Counted from the first letter of the stretch, positions 7,847 to 17,087 are shown. The stretch: 26,297 nucleotides of DNA from JAGPDF01 sp052035735 (GCA_052035735.1 JBPOHI010000120.1:1-26297), one strand, 5' to 3'. Numbers and translations are program-made. Notes: generated from the sequence alone by a model not told the origin.

Positions 7847-9433
7847 TTACGCGGGGTGGTGCTTTTCTGCACCGTCTTCCCGGGTGGGAGGGCGCCGCGG
7901 GAGTGCGAGGCCGGCGGCCCGGACCGGCGCCGGTCGCTCGGCACCGACCGCCTCCTCGTAGCCCGCTTCGACGCCGTCGAGGCCGAAGTCGATGGTGTGC
8001 CGGATGAGCTCTTGCAGCTCCGGCGCGAGCGCCGCGGCGCGCGGGTCGCCCACGAGGACCTCGAGGAGGACCCGTTGAAAAGTGTGTAACGCGGCGCGCA
8101 ACTCGGCCTGATCGCGGCCCTGGCGGGCGCGGCGCAGCGCCACGTCATGGCAGAAGGTGCGGAAGTAGCCGCGTCGCCGGGAGCGGATCGAATGCGCCAG
8201 GTTGCGCAGCAGCTCGCGGAGATTGCCCTCGTGTTCGATCGGCCCGACGTGGGCGTAGTGCGGGAAGCTCTCGGCGTCGGCGGAGATGGCGCGCGTAAAG
8301 GCCTCGAGCAGCTCCGCGGAGCGCTCTTCGAGCAGGCGCAGGATCCGTACCTGCGACGGCAGCACATCGAGGTGGAGGGCAGCCTCGTTGCGCGCTGTCC
8401 AGGAGCCAGGATCGCCGAACTGGTTCTCGATCAGGAACGGGATCCGGCGCAGGATGTCGAGGCGCGCGCGCGGCGCCCACCCCAGCCGGACGTGACTGCG
8501 ATGGGCGTCCACTTCCAGGCGGCGGTCGATCATGCGCGCCATCCACGGCTTTTCGAACGGCGGCTTGCCGCCGACCTTGCCGAGGAGAGAAAGGACGTGG
8601 AGGCCGACCGCCGCCAGTGCGCGCGGCGTGGCGAGCGGCCGGCGAGCCCTGCCGTAGGCATGGCGGGTCGCGGCTTCGAAGAGCTCGGCGTGGGAGGCGA
8701 CGCGATTCGGGCTCGCGATCAGCACCTCACCCGGATCGAGCGCGTGCCGGCGATCGAGCAGCCGATCGACGAACAGGCAGGCGTCGCGGACGTGGAGATA
8801 GGGCACGGCCGAGAGGCCCTGTCCGCCGAGGAAGCGCGAGTTCCAGCGCTGCGACAGCCAGGTCCCGAGCAGAGAATAGAGCGGCGCGTATTCGCACCAG
8901 TCCGAGTAGAGCGCTGCCAGGCGCACGATGGCGGTGGGGAAGCGGCGCTCGGCACGCATCATCGCTTCACCCGCGCGCTTGCTCAGCGCATAGGGGTGGT
9001 CACCGTCGGGGGGGCTGGTCTCGTCGAGGCGCGCGCCGGCGGAGGGAAACGCGCAGGCGGCGAGCGAGCTCGCGAAGACGAAGCGCTCGAGCCCGAGGCC
9101 CGCGCAGGCATCGAGCAGCAGGCGGGTTCCTTCGACGTTGGTGCGCTGGTACTCCGGATGTGCGCCGCCGGAGAAATCGTAGTGCGCGGCGAAATGCAGC
9201 ACGGCCGTGGCGCCGCCCGTGGCCCGCAGCTCGTCGAAGAGTCGCCCGACGGCTGCGGCGTCCGCCAGATCGAGCCGGTGCCAGCGGATGTTCCTTCGGC
9301 GGACGAGAGTTCCGGAGTCGGGCGGCTCGCAGTCGATGGCCTCGACGCGCCAGCTGTTCGACAGCCTGGCGATCAGCCGCTTGCCCAGAAAGCCGGCCGC
9401 GCCGGTGAGCACCAGCCGGGGACGGGCGTCCAT
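7847..9433 (-). CDS. Extended SDR (NAD-dependent epimerase/dehydratase) fused to RsbRD_N-like domain, copy 1
   Basis: This 528-residue paralogue precedes the gene ending at 6227. It shares the Rossmann TGAAGFLG motif, FASS and YALSK (Y148, K152), an almost unchanged SDWCEYAPLYSLL segment, and the helical C-terminal half with RNLAHSIRSRRRGYFRTFCHD and RARQGRDQAELRAAL (in part). The ATG at 9433 was chosen because the MDARPRLVLTG start aligns with the sister gene, while the longer frame begins inside the preceding kinase gene. No strong Shine-Dalgarno sequence is visible. The kinase stop lies 85 bases upstream, so the pair may belong to the sensory operon or have its own promoter. Retention of both domains in both copies suggests the fusion is older than the tandem duplication. 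The enzymatic substrate is not known. Confidence 0.85.
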   Translation of the reverse strand: MDARPRLVLTGAAGFLGKRLIARLSNSWRVEAIDCEPPDSGTLVRRRNIRWHRLDLADAAAVGRLFDELRATGGATAVLHFAAHYDFSGGAHPEYQRTNVEGTRLLLDACAGLGLERFVFASSLAACAFPSAGARLDETSPPDGDHPYALSKRAGEAMMRAERRFPTAIVRLAALYSDWCEYAPLYSLLGTWLSQRWNSRFLGGQGLSAVPYLHVRDACLFVDRLLDRRHALDPGEVLIASPNRVASHAELFEAATRHAYGRARRPLATPRALAAVGLHVLSLLGKVGGKPPFEKPWMARMIDRRLEVDAHRSHVRLGWAPRARLDILRRIPFLIENQFGDPGSWTARNEAALHLDVLPSQVRILRLLEERSAELLEAFTRAISADAESFPHYAHVGPIEHEGNLRELLRNLAHSIRSRRRGYFRTFCHDVALRRARQGRDQAELRAALHTFQRVLLEVLVGDPRAAALAPELQELIRHTIDFGLDGVEAGYEEAVGAERPAPVRAAGLALPRRPPTREDGAEKHHPA

Positions 9434-9518
9434 CGCCCGGAGAGGGTATCCGGCGTGAGCGCCAGGCTGCACCGTCCGGCAGGGTGGGCCGAACGGCCGG
9501 GCGCCGCGGCACAGGTCT

Positions 9519-11480
9519 TCAGCCCGGTGCGGGTCGTTCGATCGCGGCACGCACGGCGTGCGCGAGCTGCGCGCTCCCGATGGGCTTCTCGAGAATGACC
9601 GTGCCGCTTTCGACCGAACCGAGCGGCATCATCGGATCCTCGGCGTAGCCCGACATGTAGAGCACGCGGAGGCCGGGGTAGAGCTCACGCACGTTGCGCG
9701 CGAGCTCGGCGCCGCCCATCTCCGGCATCACCAGATCGGTCAGCAGAAGGTCGAACGGTCCTGACCCGGCGCGCAAGAGGCGGAGCGCTTCGACGCCGTT
9801 CGCTGCCCCGACGACGGCGTAACCGAGCGCTTCGAGCTGGGCACGCAGAACCTGGCGCAGCGCCGCGTTGTCTTCGGCGACGAGCAGGGTCTCGCGTCCT
9901 CGCGGCGGGCGTTCGTTCGTCTGCACGGCGGCGATCTCGCGCGGTGTCTCGAGCAGACGGGGAAGGTAGATGCGGAACGTCGTGCCCTGTCCCGGCGCGC
10001 TCTCCACGCGGATCTCGCCCGAGCTCTGCTTGACGATGCCGTGCACGCTCGCGAGCCCGAGGCCGCGTGAGCGGCCGGGCTCCTTGGTGCTGAAGAACGG
10101 CTCGAAGATCCGGCGCTGCGTCTCCGCCGACATGCCTTCGCCGGAGTCGGCGACGGCGAGGAGGACGTATCGCCCGGGAGACAGGCCGGCTACTTCGTCC
10201 GCTCCCTCCGCTGCAACGTCGACGTTTCCGGTCTCGAGGGTGAGCGTCCCACCGTGCGGCATGGCGTCGCGTGCGTTGAGCGCCAGATTGAGCAGGATGC
10301 GCTCGACCTGCCCAGGGTCGGCGCACACGGTTCCGAGGTCGGCCTCGAGGCGGAGGTGCAGCCGGATGTGCTCCCCCAGCACGCGGCTCAGCAGGCGATC
10401 GGTGGCGGCGACGAGTTGGTTGAGATCGAGATTCTTCGGCTGCAGCAGCTGCCGGCGCCCGAAGGCCTGCAGCTGCCGGGTGAGGTCGGCGGCCTGGGTC
10501 GCCGCGACCACGATCTGCTCGACCTGATCGCGCACGGCGCTGCCCGGAGGGAGCTCGAGCAGTGCGAGCTCGCCGTGTCCGAGGATCACACTCAGGATGT
10601 TGTTGAAGTCGTGGGCGACGCCGCCGGCGAGGCTGCCGATCGCTTCGAGCCGCTGCGCCTCCTGCAGCTCCGCCTCGGCATGCCTGCGAGCGGTGATGTC
10701 GCGGACGGTGCCGGCGACGAGACGGCCCTCGCCGGAATCGAACGGCGCGAGCACGATCTCGACCGGGAACTCGTGGCCGTCGCGGTGCAGGCCGACGAGG
10801 TCGCCGCTGCAGGCGAGCGTCCGGACCTCCCGCGGCGGAACGACCTGCGTCCGCAGTTGGACGTGGCGCTCGCGCAGCCGGGCCGGGATGAGGAGCTCGA
10901 CCTTGTGGCCGAGGAGCTCCGCTCGCGGATAGCCGAAGATGCGCTCGGTCTGCGCGTTGACCATGACGATGGCGCCGGTGGCATCGACGATCACCATCGC
11001 GTCGGGGGCCGACTCGATGAGGCTGGCGAGGCGCGCCTCGCTGCGCTCGAGAGCTCGCCGCGAGGCCGCACCGGCGAGCTCGGCTTCCCGGCGAGCCACG
11101 CGATTCGCCGCCTCGCGCAGCTCGCGTTCGACCGCCGACGGGAGCAGGGTCAGCTCGCTCTTGAGAAAGAAGTCGTGGGCGCCGGCGCGCAGGGCGTCGA
11201 CGGCGACCTTCTCGCCGACCGTCCCCGAGACCAGGATGAACGGCGTCTCGAGCTCGCGTTCGCGGTAGAGCGCGACCGCCTCGGCGGCGCTGAAGCTCGG
11301 CATCCGGAAATCCGAGACGATGAGGTCCCAGGGCCCGCGGTCGAGCGCAGCGCTCATCTCCGCGCGGGTCTCGACGCGCTCCCAATCGACCTCGAAGCCG
11401 CCCCGGCGAAGCGCTGCCGCGACGAGGATCGCGTCGTCCTCGCAGTCCTCGACGAACAGGGTGTGCAGTGGCCGCGTCAT
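9519..11480 (-). CDS. Hybrid histidine kinase, REC-PAS-HisKA-HATPase-REC
   Basis: This 653-residue cytoplasmic protein has a receiver domain at both ends. The N-terminal REC spans about 5-120, with E10/D11 or nearby acids, phospho-acceptor D57 in VSDFRMP and K107. A PAS domain follows at 145-265. HisKA carries H290 in GGVAHDFNNIL, and HATPase_c has N402 (LALNARDAM), DSGEGM and GLGLASVHG. A second REC lies at 530-650, with D582 in LLTDLVMP and K632. The HDFNN form of the H-box is typical of the HPK4/NtrB-like class. The gene starts directly at the base after the TAG of the response regulator, so the two are translationally coupled. The N-terminal REC probably receives phosphate from another kinase, placing this protein in a phosphorelay with the two upstream genes. 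No DNA-binding output domain is present. Confidence 0.93.
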   Translation of the reverse strand: MTRPLHTLFVEDCEDDAILVAAALRRGGFEVDWERVETRAEMSAALDRGPWDLIVSDFRMPSFSAAEAVALYRERELETPFILVSGTVGEKVAVDALRAGAHDFFLKSELTLLPSAVERELREAANRVARREAELAGAASRRALERSEARLASLIESAPDAMVIVDATGAIVMVNAQTERIFGYPRAELLGHKVELLIPARLRERHVQLRTQVVPPREVRTLACSGDLVGLHRDGHEFPVEIVLAPFDSGEGRLVAGTVRDITARRHAEAELQEAQRLEAIGSLAGGVAHDFNNILSVILGHGELALLELPPGSAVRDQVEQIVVAATQAADLTRQLQAFGRRQLLQPKNLDLNQLVAATDRLLSRVLGEHIRLHLRLEADLGTVCADPGQVERILLNLALNARDAMPHGGTLTLETGNVDVAAEGADEVAGLSPGRYVLLAVADSGEGMSAETQRRIFEPFFSTKEPGRSRGLGLASVHGIVKQSSGEIRVESAPGQGTTFRIYLPRLLETPREIAAVQTNERPPRGRETLLVAEDNAALRQVLRAQLEALGYAVVGAANGVEALRLLRAGSGPFDLLLTDLVMPEMGGAELARNVRELYPGLRVLYMSGYAEDPMMPLGSVESGTVILEKPIGSAQLAHAVRAAIERPAPG

Positions 11481-11933
11481 CTAGCGCACCCCCCCTCCCG
11501 GCGGGGCCTCGTTGAGCACCAGCCAGTAGAGCCCGAGCTGACGGGCGGCCTCGACGAACTCGACGAAATCCACCGGCTTGCGAACGTAGCTGTTGGCGCC
11601 GAGACGGTAGGAGTCCACCAGGTCGCGGTCCTCCTTCGACGAGGTGAGCACGACGACCGGCACCGTTGCCGTCGCCGGCTCGGAGCGCAGGCGGCGCAGT
11701 ACCTCGAGGCCGCCCAGACGGGGAAGGTTGAGGTCGAGCAGGACGACCTGCGGCAGGGCTGTCGTGTCGCGTCCGGCGTGGGTGCCGGTGCCGAAGAGGT
11801 AGTCGAGGGCTTCGACGCCGTCGCGCGCGACGACCACCTCGTTGGCGATCCGGTTCTTCGCCAACGCCCGCAGGGTGAGCGCCTCGTCGTCGGCGTTGTC
11901 TTCGACCAGCAGAATGACGCGGTTGGCTGTCAT
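11481..11933 (-). CDS. Rcp1-like single-domain response regulator
   Basis: This 150-residue stand-alone receiver domain has the acidic pair in LLVEDNADDEAL, phospho-acceptor D67 in VVLLDLNLPRLGG, T97 of VLTSS and K119 in YVRKP. DNADDE and LDLNLPRLGG are characteristic of the Rcp1 subfamily, which partners with phytochrome-like and PAS-rich histidine kinases and carries no output domain. Its ATG overlaps the stop of the large membrane kinase as ATGA, and its TAG directly abuts the ATG of the hybrid kinase. The three proteins are therefore made together. The likely role is shuttling phosphate between the two kinases, or acting by protein interaction. Confidence 0.93.
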   Translation of the reverse strand: MTANRVILLVEDNADDEALTLRALAKNRIANEVVVARDGVEALDYLFGTGTHAGRDTTALPQVVLLDLNLPRLGGLEVLRRLRSEPATATVPVVVLTSSKEDRDLVDSYRLGANSYVRKPVDFVEFVEAARQLGLYWLVLNEAPPGGGVR

Positions 11934-14900
11934 GTCGAAACCTCCTGCGACTCCGCGGGTGGCGTGCCGGGCTCGAGTGTGAAGGAGAAGGTCGCCCCTT
12001 GGCCGAGCTCGGCCTCGGCGCGGATGTCGCCTCCGTGCCGCCGGATGATCCGGGCGACGATGGCGAGTCCGATTCCGGTGCCGGCGAAGTCGCGCGGCGA
12101 GTGCAGGCGCTGGAACGGGGTGAAGAGGCGCGACGCGTAGGTCATGTCGAATCCGGCGCCGTTGTCGCGGATGCGATAGGTCGTGGCCCCCACCGCTCGA
12201 TCGGCGAGCAGCTCGATCCGCGCTGGCGAACGGTCGCGGGTGAACTTCCACGCGTTGCCGAGCAGGTTCGCGAACACGATGCGCAGCAGGTTCGGGTCGG
12301 CCGAAGCGACGAGGCCGGGCTCGATCGCGCAGGAGACGGAGCGGTCCGGATCGGCGTTGCGCAGCTCGGCGATGGTGGCTGTGGCGAGCTCGGAAAGGTC
12401 CATCTCGCGGCGGACCAGCGGGCTGCGCCCGATCCGCGACAGTTGCAGCAGGTCGTCGATCAGGTCGCCCATGCGCTGGGCGGCGGCGCGCACGCGGGCC
12501 AGGTGCGAGCGGCCGTGCTCGTCGAGCTGGGCGGCGTGCTCGTCGAGGAGAATCTGGCTGAAGCCGTCGATGCTGCGCAGCGGGGCGCGCAGATCGTGCG
12601 AAACGGAGTAGGAGAAGGACTCGAGCTCGGAGTTGGCTGCCGCCAGGAGACGGTTGGCTGCCTGGACCTCCTGGGCGCTGCGGAAGATCTCCGCCTCCAT
12701 GTTCTCGAGACGCTTCTGCACCTCGCCGTCCGCTGCCGCGGATCCGGGCTTCCTGCGGACGAACTCGGTGACGTCTTCTACCCGGTGAATCACGTACTCC
12801 AGCTGTCCGTCGGACCCGATGACCGGCGAGTTGATCGGGCTCCAGAACCTCTCTTCGAAGACGCCATCGGGGCCGGCGATGTCGTAACGCTGGATCGCCA
12901 TGCTGTCGCTCACGTGATCGCGCAGAACGCGCTCCAGGGAGGCCCGCAGGTTGGCGACGCCGGAAGCCTGTGGATTGCCCGGGTTGTCCGGCAGGACTTC
13001 GAAGAGGTTGCGGCCGAGGATCTCCTCGCGGCGGGTCTTCGTGGCCGCCAGATAGGCGTCGCTCGCTGCGGCAATGGAGAGATCGGGCTGCAGCACGATG
13101 TAGAGGCCGGGGAGCGACTCGAACAGGGCACGGAATTCGAGGTGAGCTCTCTCGAGCTGACTGCGCTCGGTCACGTCCTCCGAGATGCCGAGCAGGAACT
13201 GCGGCTTCCCGTCCTCGCCCGGGAGCGGGATCTTGCGCGTGCGGAGAGTGCGCACGCCGCGACTGCGCGTCGCGACCTCCTCCGCCGGAATGTCGAGGAT
13301 GCCGCCGTTCGCCAGGAGCTCGCGCTCGGCGGCGGTGGCTCGCTCGGCTTCGCCTTCGGGGAGGAGATCGCGGTCGCTCTTGCCGAGAAACGCCTCGCGA
13401 GACTGGCCGAGCAGCTCCTCGCCGGCGCGATTGAGGCGCACGTAGCGCAGCCCGGCGGCCTCTTTGACGAAGATCACGTTCGGGATGTTCTCGACCACCG
13501 AGTCGAGGAAGGCGTTGGTTGCACGCAGCTCCTCGGAGATCCGCTTCTGTTCGGTGACGTCGCGCGCCGTGGCGTAGAGCAGGCCCTCGGCGAGGAAGGG
13601 GTGGACGCGCCAGGAGACCCACTTCCAGGAGCCGTCGCTGGTGCGATAGCGATTCTCGAACGCCAGGGTCGGCTCGCCCTGCTCGAGCCTGGTCATTTCA
13701 GCCTGCGTCGCGGCGCGATCGTCGGGGTGGACGAAGTCGAGGAACGGGCTCTCCTGCAGGGTTTCCGTGGAATATCCCAAGGTCTGGGAGAAGGCCGGGT
13801 TGAGCCGCTTGAAATGCCCGTCGATGCCGGCGATTCCGAGCAGGTCGATCGACAGGGTGAAGAAGCGGTCGAGCTCCTCCTGCGACCGGCGGCGCAGGCG
13901 GATCTCACGCAGCAGGAGCAGGAAGACGCCGGTCAGCAGCCCGGTGGAAGCGAGCAGGCCAACCAGCAGGATCCGGCGCTCGTTGCGCTCCTCCCGGGAG
14001 GCTGCGGCGGTGCGCATCGCGAGCAGCTCGAGCGAACGGGCGTCCATGGAGCCGAGAACCGCGCGGATGGCATCGGTGCGGCGTCTGCCCTCGAGCGTCG
14101 CGGCTTCGAGCGCCCCGGCGTTGGCGCCCGGAGTGTCGCGGACCTCGACCATATGCTGCGCGTACGCGATACGTTCGACGACGAGCGTCCGCAGGGTCGC
14201 CAGGTGCTCGCGCTGCGCTTCGTCGAAAGTGAGCTCGTCGAGGCGACGCTCGCGGTCGGCTTGGCGCGCTATCGCGTCGGCGAGCGAAGCGCGGAACGCC
14301 GGCAGGCCGGAGAGCAGATAGCCGCGCTGGCTGAGCTCGATGTCCAGGACGTCGGCGAGCAGCATGGCGCGTTCGGCACGCGCCTCCTGGGTGTGCGTCA
14401 CCCAGGTCGCGGCCTTCTGCGAGCGCAGGCCGCTGCGCCAGTCGAGCCAGGCGAGCGTCGCCAGCAGACCGAGCGCCGCGGCGAAGCCTTGGGTGAGGCC
14501 GGCGTAGGGGGAGCTCCTGCGTTCCTCGGTGCGGCCGCGGAGCGCGTTCGCTGCGAAGAGCGCGACCGTGAGGAGCAGCAGCGTCGCCGACGTCGGAGAC
14601 GCCATCACACCGAGCGTCATCGAATCGTGCAGCGTTCGTTCGTCGACGAGCTGCGCCAGGGCACCAGCAAGCGCCAGGAGTCCCGCCAGGGCGCTTGCCG
14701 CGACGCTCGCGACGCGGGCCCGCCAACTGGCGCGCGTGAGCATCGCGATGGCGAAGGCGAGCAGGACGAAGGCGAGCGCCGTGCCGAGCGCCGGCCGGCC
14801 GGGGAGGTTGCCCGACCGTCCGCTCGAAGGGTCAGCGAACAGCAGAAGGTCGATGCCGAAGTCGAGTTCGAAGAGCCACTGCAGGGTGGAGAGGCTTCCG

Positions 14901-15214
14901 ATGGTGGCGAGGGCGGCGGCGGCGAGCATCGCCCATCCCCGCCGCAGGCGCGTGGTCCCGCCGCTCATCAGCAGCAGGGCCAGCGCCCCGGCGGCGACGC
15001 CGAGCGCCGTGTTCGCTTTCATCTGTGCAGAGCCGGCCGGTATGCGCCGGAGGCTCTCGATGTCGAGCATCCAGCCGCCGACGAGAACGACCAGCCCGAG
15101 GAGAAGCGCCGCAGAAGCGGCCAGGGTGGCGAGCAGCCGGAGCCGCGTCTCGTCGCGCGGAGCCGGCGAAGCTGGAGAGGCGGCTGCTTGTCCGGCGGAG
15201 GAGACAGATGACAA
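11930..15214 (-). CDS. Membrane CHASE3-PAS histidine kinase
   Basis: This sensor kinase is about 1094 residues long. The N-terminal 240 residues contain several hydrophobic membrane segments. A CHASE3-like extracytoplasmic helical domain follows (about 262-407, with the diagnostic ELSQRGYLLSG), then another membrane helix (413-435). Three PAS domains lie at about 443-557, 564-684 and 690-820. HisKA carries H873 in SYSVSHDLRAPL, and HATPase_c shows NLLGNAWKF, DNGAGFDM and GTGIGLAI. I prefer a TTG start at 15214, preceded by GGGAGGA at 6 bases; a TTG at 15253 would lie upstream of the candidate TACTAT -10 box (15241-15246). The gene opens a coupled three-gene signalling operon. The signal sensed is unknown. 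Confidence 0.9.
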   Translation of the reverse strand: MSSVSSAGQAAASPASPAPRDETRLRLLATLAASAALLLGLVVLVGGWMLDIESLRRIPAGSAQMKANTALGVAAGALALLLMSGGTTRLRRGWAMLAAAALATIGSLSTLQWLFELDFGIDLLLFADPSSGRSGNLPGRPALGTALAFVLLAFAIAMLTRASWRARVASVAASALAGLLALAGALAQLVDERTLHDSMTLGVMASPTSATLLLLTVALFAANALRGRTEERRSSPYAGLTQGFAAALGLLATLAWLDWRSGLRSQKAATWVTHTQEARAERAMLLADVLDIELSQRGYLLSGLPAFRASLADAIARQADRERRLDELTFDEAQREHLATLRTLVVERIAYAQHMVEVRDTPGANAGALEAATLEGRRRTDAIRAVLGSMDARSLELLAMRTAAASREERNERRILLVGLLASTGLLTGVFLLLLREIRLRRRSQEELDRFFTLSIDLLGIAGIDGHFKRLNPAFSQTLGYSTETLQESPFLDFVHPDDRAATQAEMTRLEQGEPTLAFENRYRTSDGSWKWVSWRVHPFLAEGLLYATARDVTEQKRISEELRATNAFLDSVVENIPNVIFVKEAAGLRYVRLNRAGEELLGQSREAFLGKSDRDLLPEGEAERATAAERELLANGGILDIPAEEVATRSRGVRTLRTRKIPLPGEDGKPQFLLGISEDVTERSQLERAHLEFRALFESLPGLYIVLQPDLSIAAASDAYLAATKTRREEILGRNLFEVLPDNPGNPQASGVANLRASLERVLRDHVSDSMAIQRYDIAGPDGVFEERFWSPINSPVIGSDGQLEYVIHRVEDVTEFVRRKPGSAAADGEVQKRLENMEAEIFRSAQEVQAANRLLAAANSELESFSYSVSHDLRAPLRSIDGFSQILLDEHAAQLDEHGRSHLARVRAAAQRMGDLIDDLLQLSRIGRSPLVRREMDLSELATATIAELRNADPDRSVSCAIEPGLVASADPNLLRIVFANLLGNAWKFTRDRSPARIELLADRAVGATTYRIRDNGAGFDMTYASRLFTPFQRLHSPRDFAGTGIGLAIVARIIRRHGGDIRAEAELGQGATFSFTLEPGTPPAESQEVST

Positions 15215-15240
15215 GGCGCGTCCTCCCGGCGTGCGGTCCC

Positions 15241-15246
15241 ATAGTA
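15241..15246 (-). promoter_or_regulatory. Candidate -10 box for the sensory operon
   Basis: TACTAT on the minus strand matches four of six positions of the sigma70 -10 consensus. It would place transcription start near 15234, about 20 bases before the TTG at 15214 and upstream of its Shine-Dalgarno sequence. No convincing -35 element is visible. Confidence 0.3.
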
Positions 15247-15350
15247 CTCCCAAGGTGGGGCGGGACGCGCAGCGGTGCGCGAGAGGGCTCCGCGCCGCCT
15301 ACTGCGGCAGTGTCAGGCGCGCTCGTCGTCGAGCGGTTCTGCCTGGGCCT

Positions 15351-17087
15351 TCAGGGTGGTGACGGACTCTGCACGGGATCCTTGGTCGTGGCGCCAGGAT
15401 CTCCGCTCGCCAGGGTCTCCGGCCAGTCGAGCCGGTAGATGAAGTGACCGGAGTCGCGGCTGCGAAAGACGAGCTCTCCGCCGGTGACCGGCAAGGCGGC
15501 GAGCTCCAGGGCAAGCTCGTTGGCCGCCTCGCTCTCGGTGTAGAAGTTCTGCAAGACCGGTTCGCGGATCAGCCAGCGCACACCCAGGCGCCTGAGCTGC
15601 GGCGCGATCTCCGCGGCGGTTCCGATCAGGGGCGCGGCGTGCCAGGGGTAAAAGTAGGTCTGCGGATTGTGGTGCCAATAGCGCACGCCGCGGCGGCCGG
15701 TGTGCAGGTAGTAGAAGGGATCGAGCGGCGAGGCGAGGACATCTTCGGGTCGGGTGTTTTCGCGCAGCCAGTCGATCGTCTCGGCGAACCCCTGCCATTC
15801 GCCCAGCGGACCGTTCCACTCGAGGTAGCCGGGCAGCGCTTCCGGGCGGTAGGTGAGAGCTTCCCGGCCGAAAACGATCCCGAATGCGGCCAGCGAGGTC
15901 GCGAGGGCGAGCGATCGGGCCACGCGCAGCCGGCTCCGGAGGGTCGCTTCCTCCGGCCGTTGAAAGCTCGCGGCGCGGGCGAGGGCGCTTTCGAAAGCGA
16001 GTACGGAGAAGGCCAGGACGAGCGGCAGGAGGGGCAACAGATAGCGCAGCGGCTCCCACGGCATGACGAGCGTCGAAGCCAGGAAGAGCAGGCCGTAGAG
16101 CACCGTCATCCGGGCGCCGCGGCGCCAGGCGAGGACGAGTCCGGCACCGAGGAGCGCAGCAACGAGTGCGGCGCGAAGTCCTGCCGGGAGGGACTCGGGT
16201 AGCGCCAGAAAGGTCGCGAATCGCGTCAGCGCTGTGCCCAGGTTGTGGAAGACGACCGCGCCCGCGGTCGTTGCCGTCGTCGCTGCCTCGCGCCAACCGT
16301 CCGCGGTGGCGAGCTGGAGGGTCGAGCTGCGGTAGGAGAGGTAATAGTCGACGAGCGGCGAATCGTCCAGAGCGGAGTGCGTGCGTTGCCAGGCGAGCCC
16401 AAGTGCCGGCAGGGGCGCCCATCCGGCGAGAAAACCGGCCGCTTCGCGAAAACGCCGATCCGCCAGCAGGAGGAGGAGCACCGCGACGGCCAGAGCGAGG
16501 CCCTGCGCCTTGATCATGCACCCGGCAGCGACCGCGAGGCCAGCGAGCGCGGCCGAAGTCACGCCACCATGGCGCCCGGCGGCGAACGTCCGTTCGCACA
16601 GCAGGAGTGCGCCGATCGCGGCCGCGGCGTAGGGGAGCTCGGTCAACACCCAACGGCTGAGGCCGAGAAGCGAGGGTGAAGCGGCGAGCAGGCCAGCGAC
16701 TGCGAGCGCCGGATTCTCCGCGAGACCGAGCAGCCGCCGAGCGACGAGATAGGAGAGCGGGATCAGGCCGGCACCGCACAGCGCCACCAGGGCCTGGAAG
16801 GCGAAGACGTTGTCGGGGAACGTCGGGCAGATCTTCCACACCAGGGCGAGCAGGGCAGGGAACAGCACCGGGTACTTCGTCTGCCAGGGAGCCCTTGGAA
16901 GACTCGGAACCCGGTAGCCGCCCCCTTCGGCCAGCGACCGGCCGGCGGCGATGTAGATGCCGTCGTCGTGAAACAGGCCGGCAGCGCGCACGTCGCGAAG
17001 GAAAAAGGCCGCGAGCAGCCAGAACGAGGTGAGGAGGAAGAGGAGGACCGGTACGCGGCGCGCCGCGAACGAGCGTGCGCCGCTCAT
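15351..17087 (-). CDS. GT-C fold membrane glycosyltransferase (PMT/ArnT-like, GT39/GT83 type)
   Basis: This 578-residue polytopic membrane protein has an N-terminal helix (about 10-27) followed by a first outer loop with FHDDGIYIAAGRSLAEGGGY. That loop carries the acidic residues expected to be catalytic in GT-C enzymes using polyprenyl-phosphate sugars. Many further Leu/Ala-rich helices follow to about residue 400, then a soluble C-terminal domain with TIDWLRENTRPEDVL, typical of bacterial ArnT/PMT_2-like transferases. The ATG at 17087 overlaps the stop of the sulfatase-fold gene as ATGA, which decides the start. It probably transfers a sugar from a lipid carrier to a lipid or protein on the periplasmic side of the inner membrane. 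Acceptor and sugar are unknown. A related GT-C gene lies on the opposite strand at 19571. Confidence 0.85.
   Translation of the reverse strand: MSGARSFAARRVPVLLFLLTSFWLLAAFFLRDVRAAGLFHDDGIYIAAGRSLAEGGGYRVPSLPRAPWQTKYPVLFPALLALVWKICPTFPDNVFAFQALVALCGAGLIPLSYLVARRLLGLAENPALAVAGLLAASPSLLGLSRWVLTELPYAAAAIGALLLCERTFAAGRHGGVTSAALAGLAVAAGCMIKAQGLALAVAVLLLLLADRRFREAAGFLAGWAPLPALGLAWQRTHSALDDSPLVDYYLSYRSSTLQLATADGWREAATTATTAGAVVFHNLGTALTRFATFLALPESLPAGLRAALVAALLGAGLVLAWRRGARMTVLYGLLFLASTLVMPWEPLRYLLPLLPLVLAFSVLAFESALARAASFQRPEEATLRSRLRVARSLALATSLAAFGIVFGREALTYRPEALPGYLEWNGPLGEWQGFAETIDWLRENTRPEDVLASPLDPFYYLHTGRRGVRYWHHNPQTYFYPWHAAPLIGTAAEIAPQLRRLGVRWLIREPVLQNFYTESEAANELALELAALPVTGGELVFRSRDSGHFIYRLDWPETLASGDPGATTKDPVQSPSPP

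Noticed and set aside
5786..9598. Long plus-strand open frames opposite the SDR pair (5786-7828 and 8147-9598)
   Set aside because: They are shadow frames in very GC-rich DNA. The minus-strand proteins have conserved Rossmann and YxxxK motifs and are paralogous to each other.
11481..13622. A single 713-residue protein ending with the response regulator
   Set aside because: Only the last 150 residues are protein-like. The rest is the out-of-frame shadow of the kinase gene, and an ATG overlaps the kinase stop.
11999..15211. A 1070-codon open frame on the plus strand opposite the membrane kinase
   Set aside because: It is the antisense shadow of a well-supported kinase with all catalytic boxes. 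Its own translation is Gly/Glu/Arg-rich with no recognisable domain.
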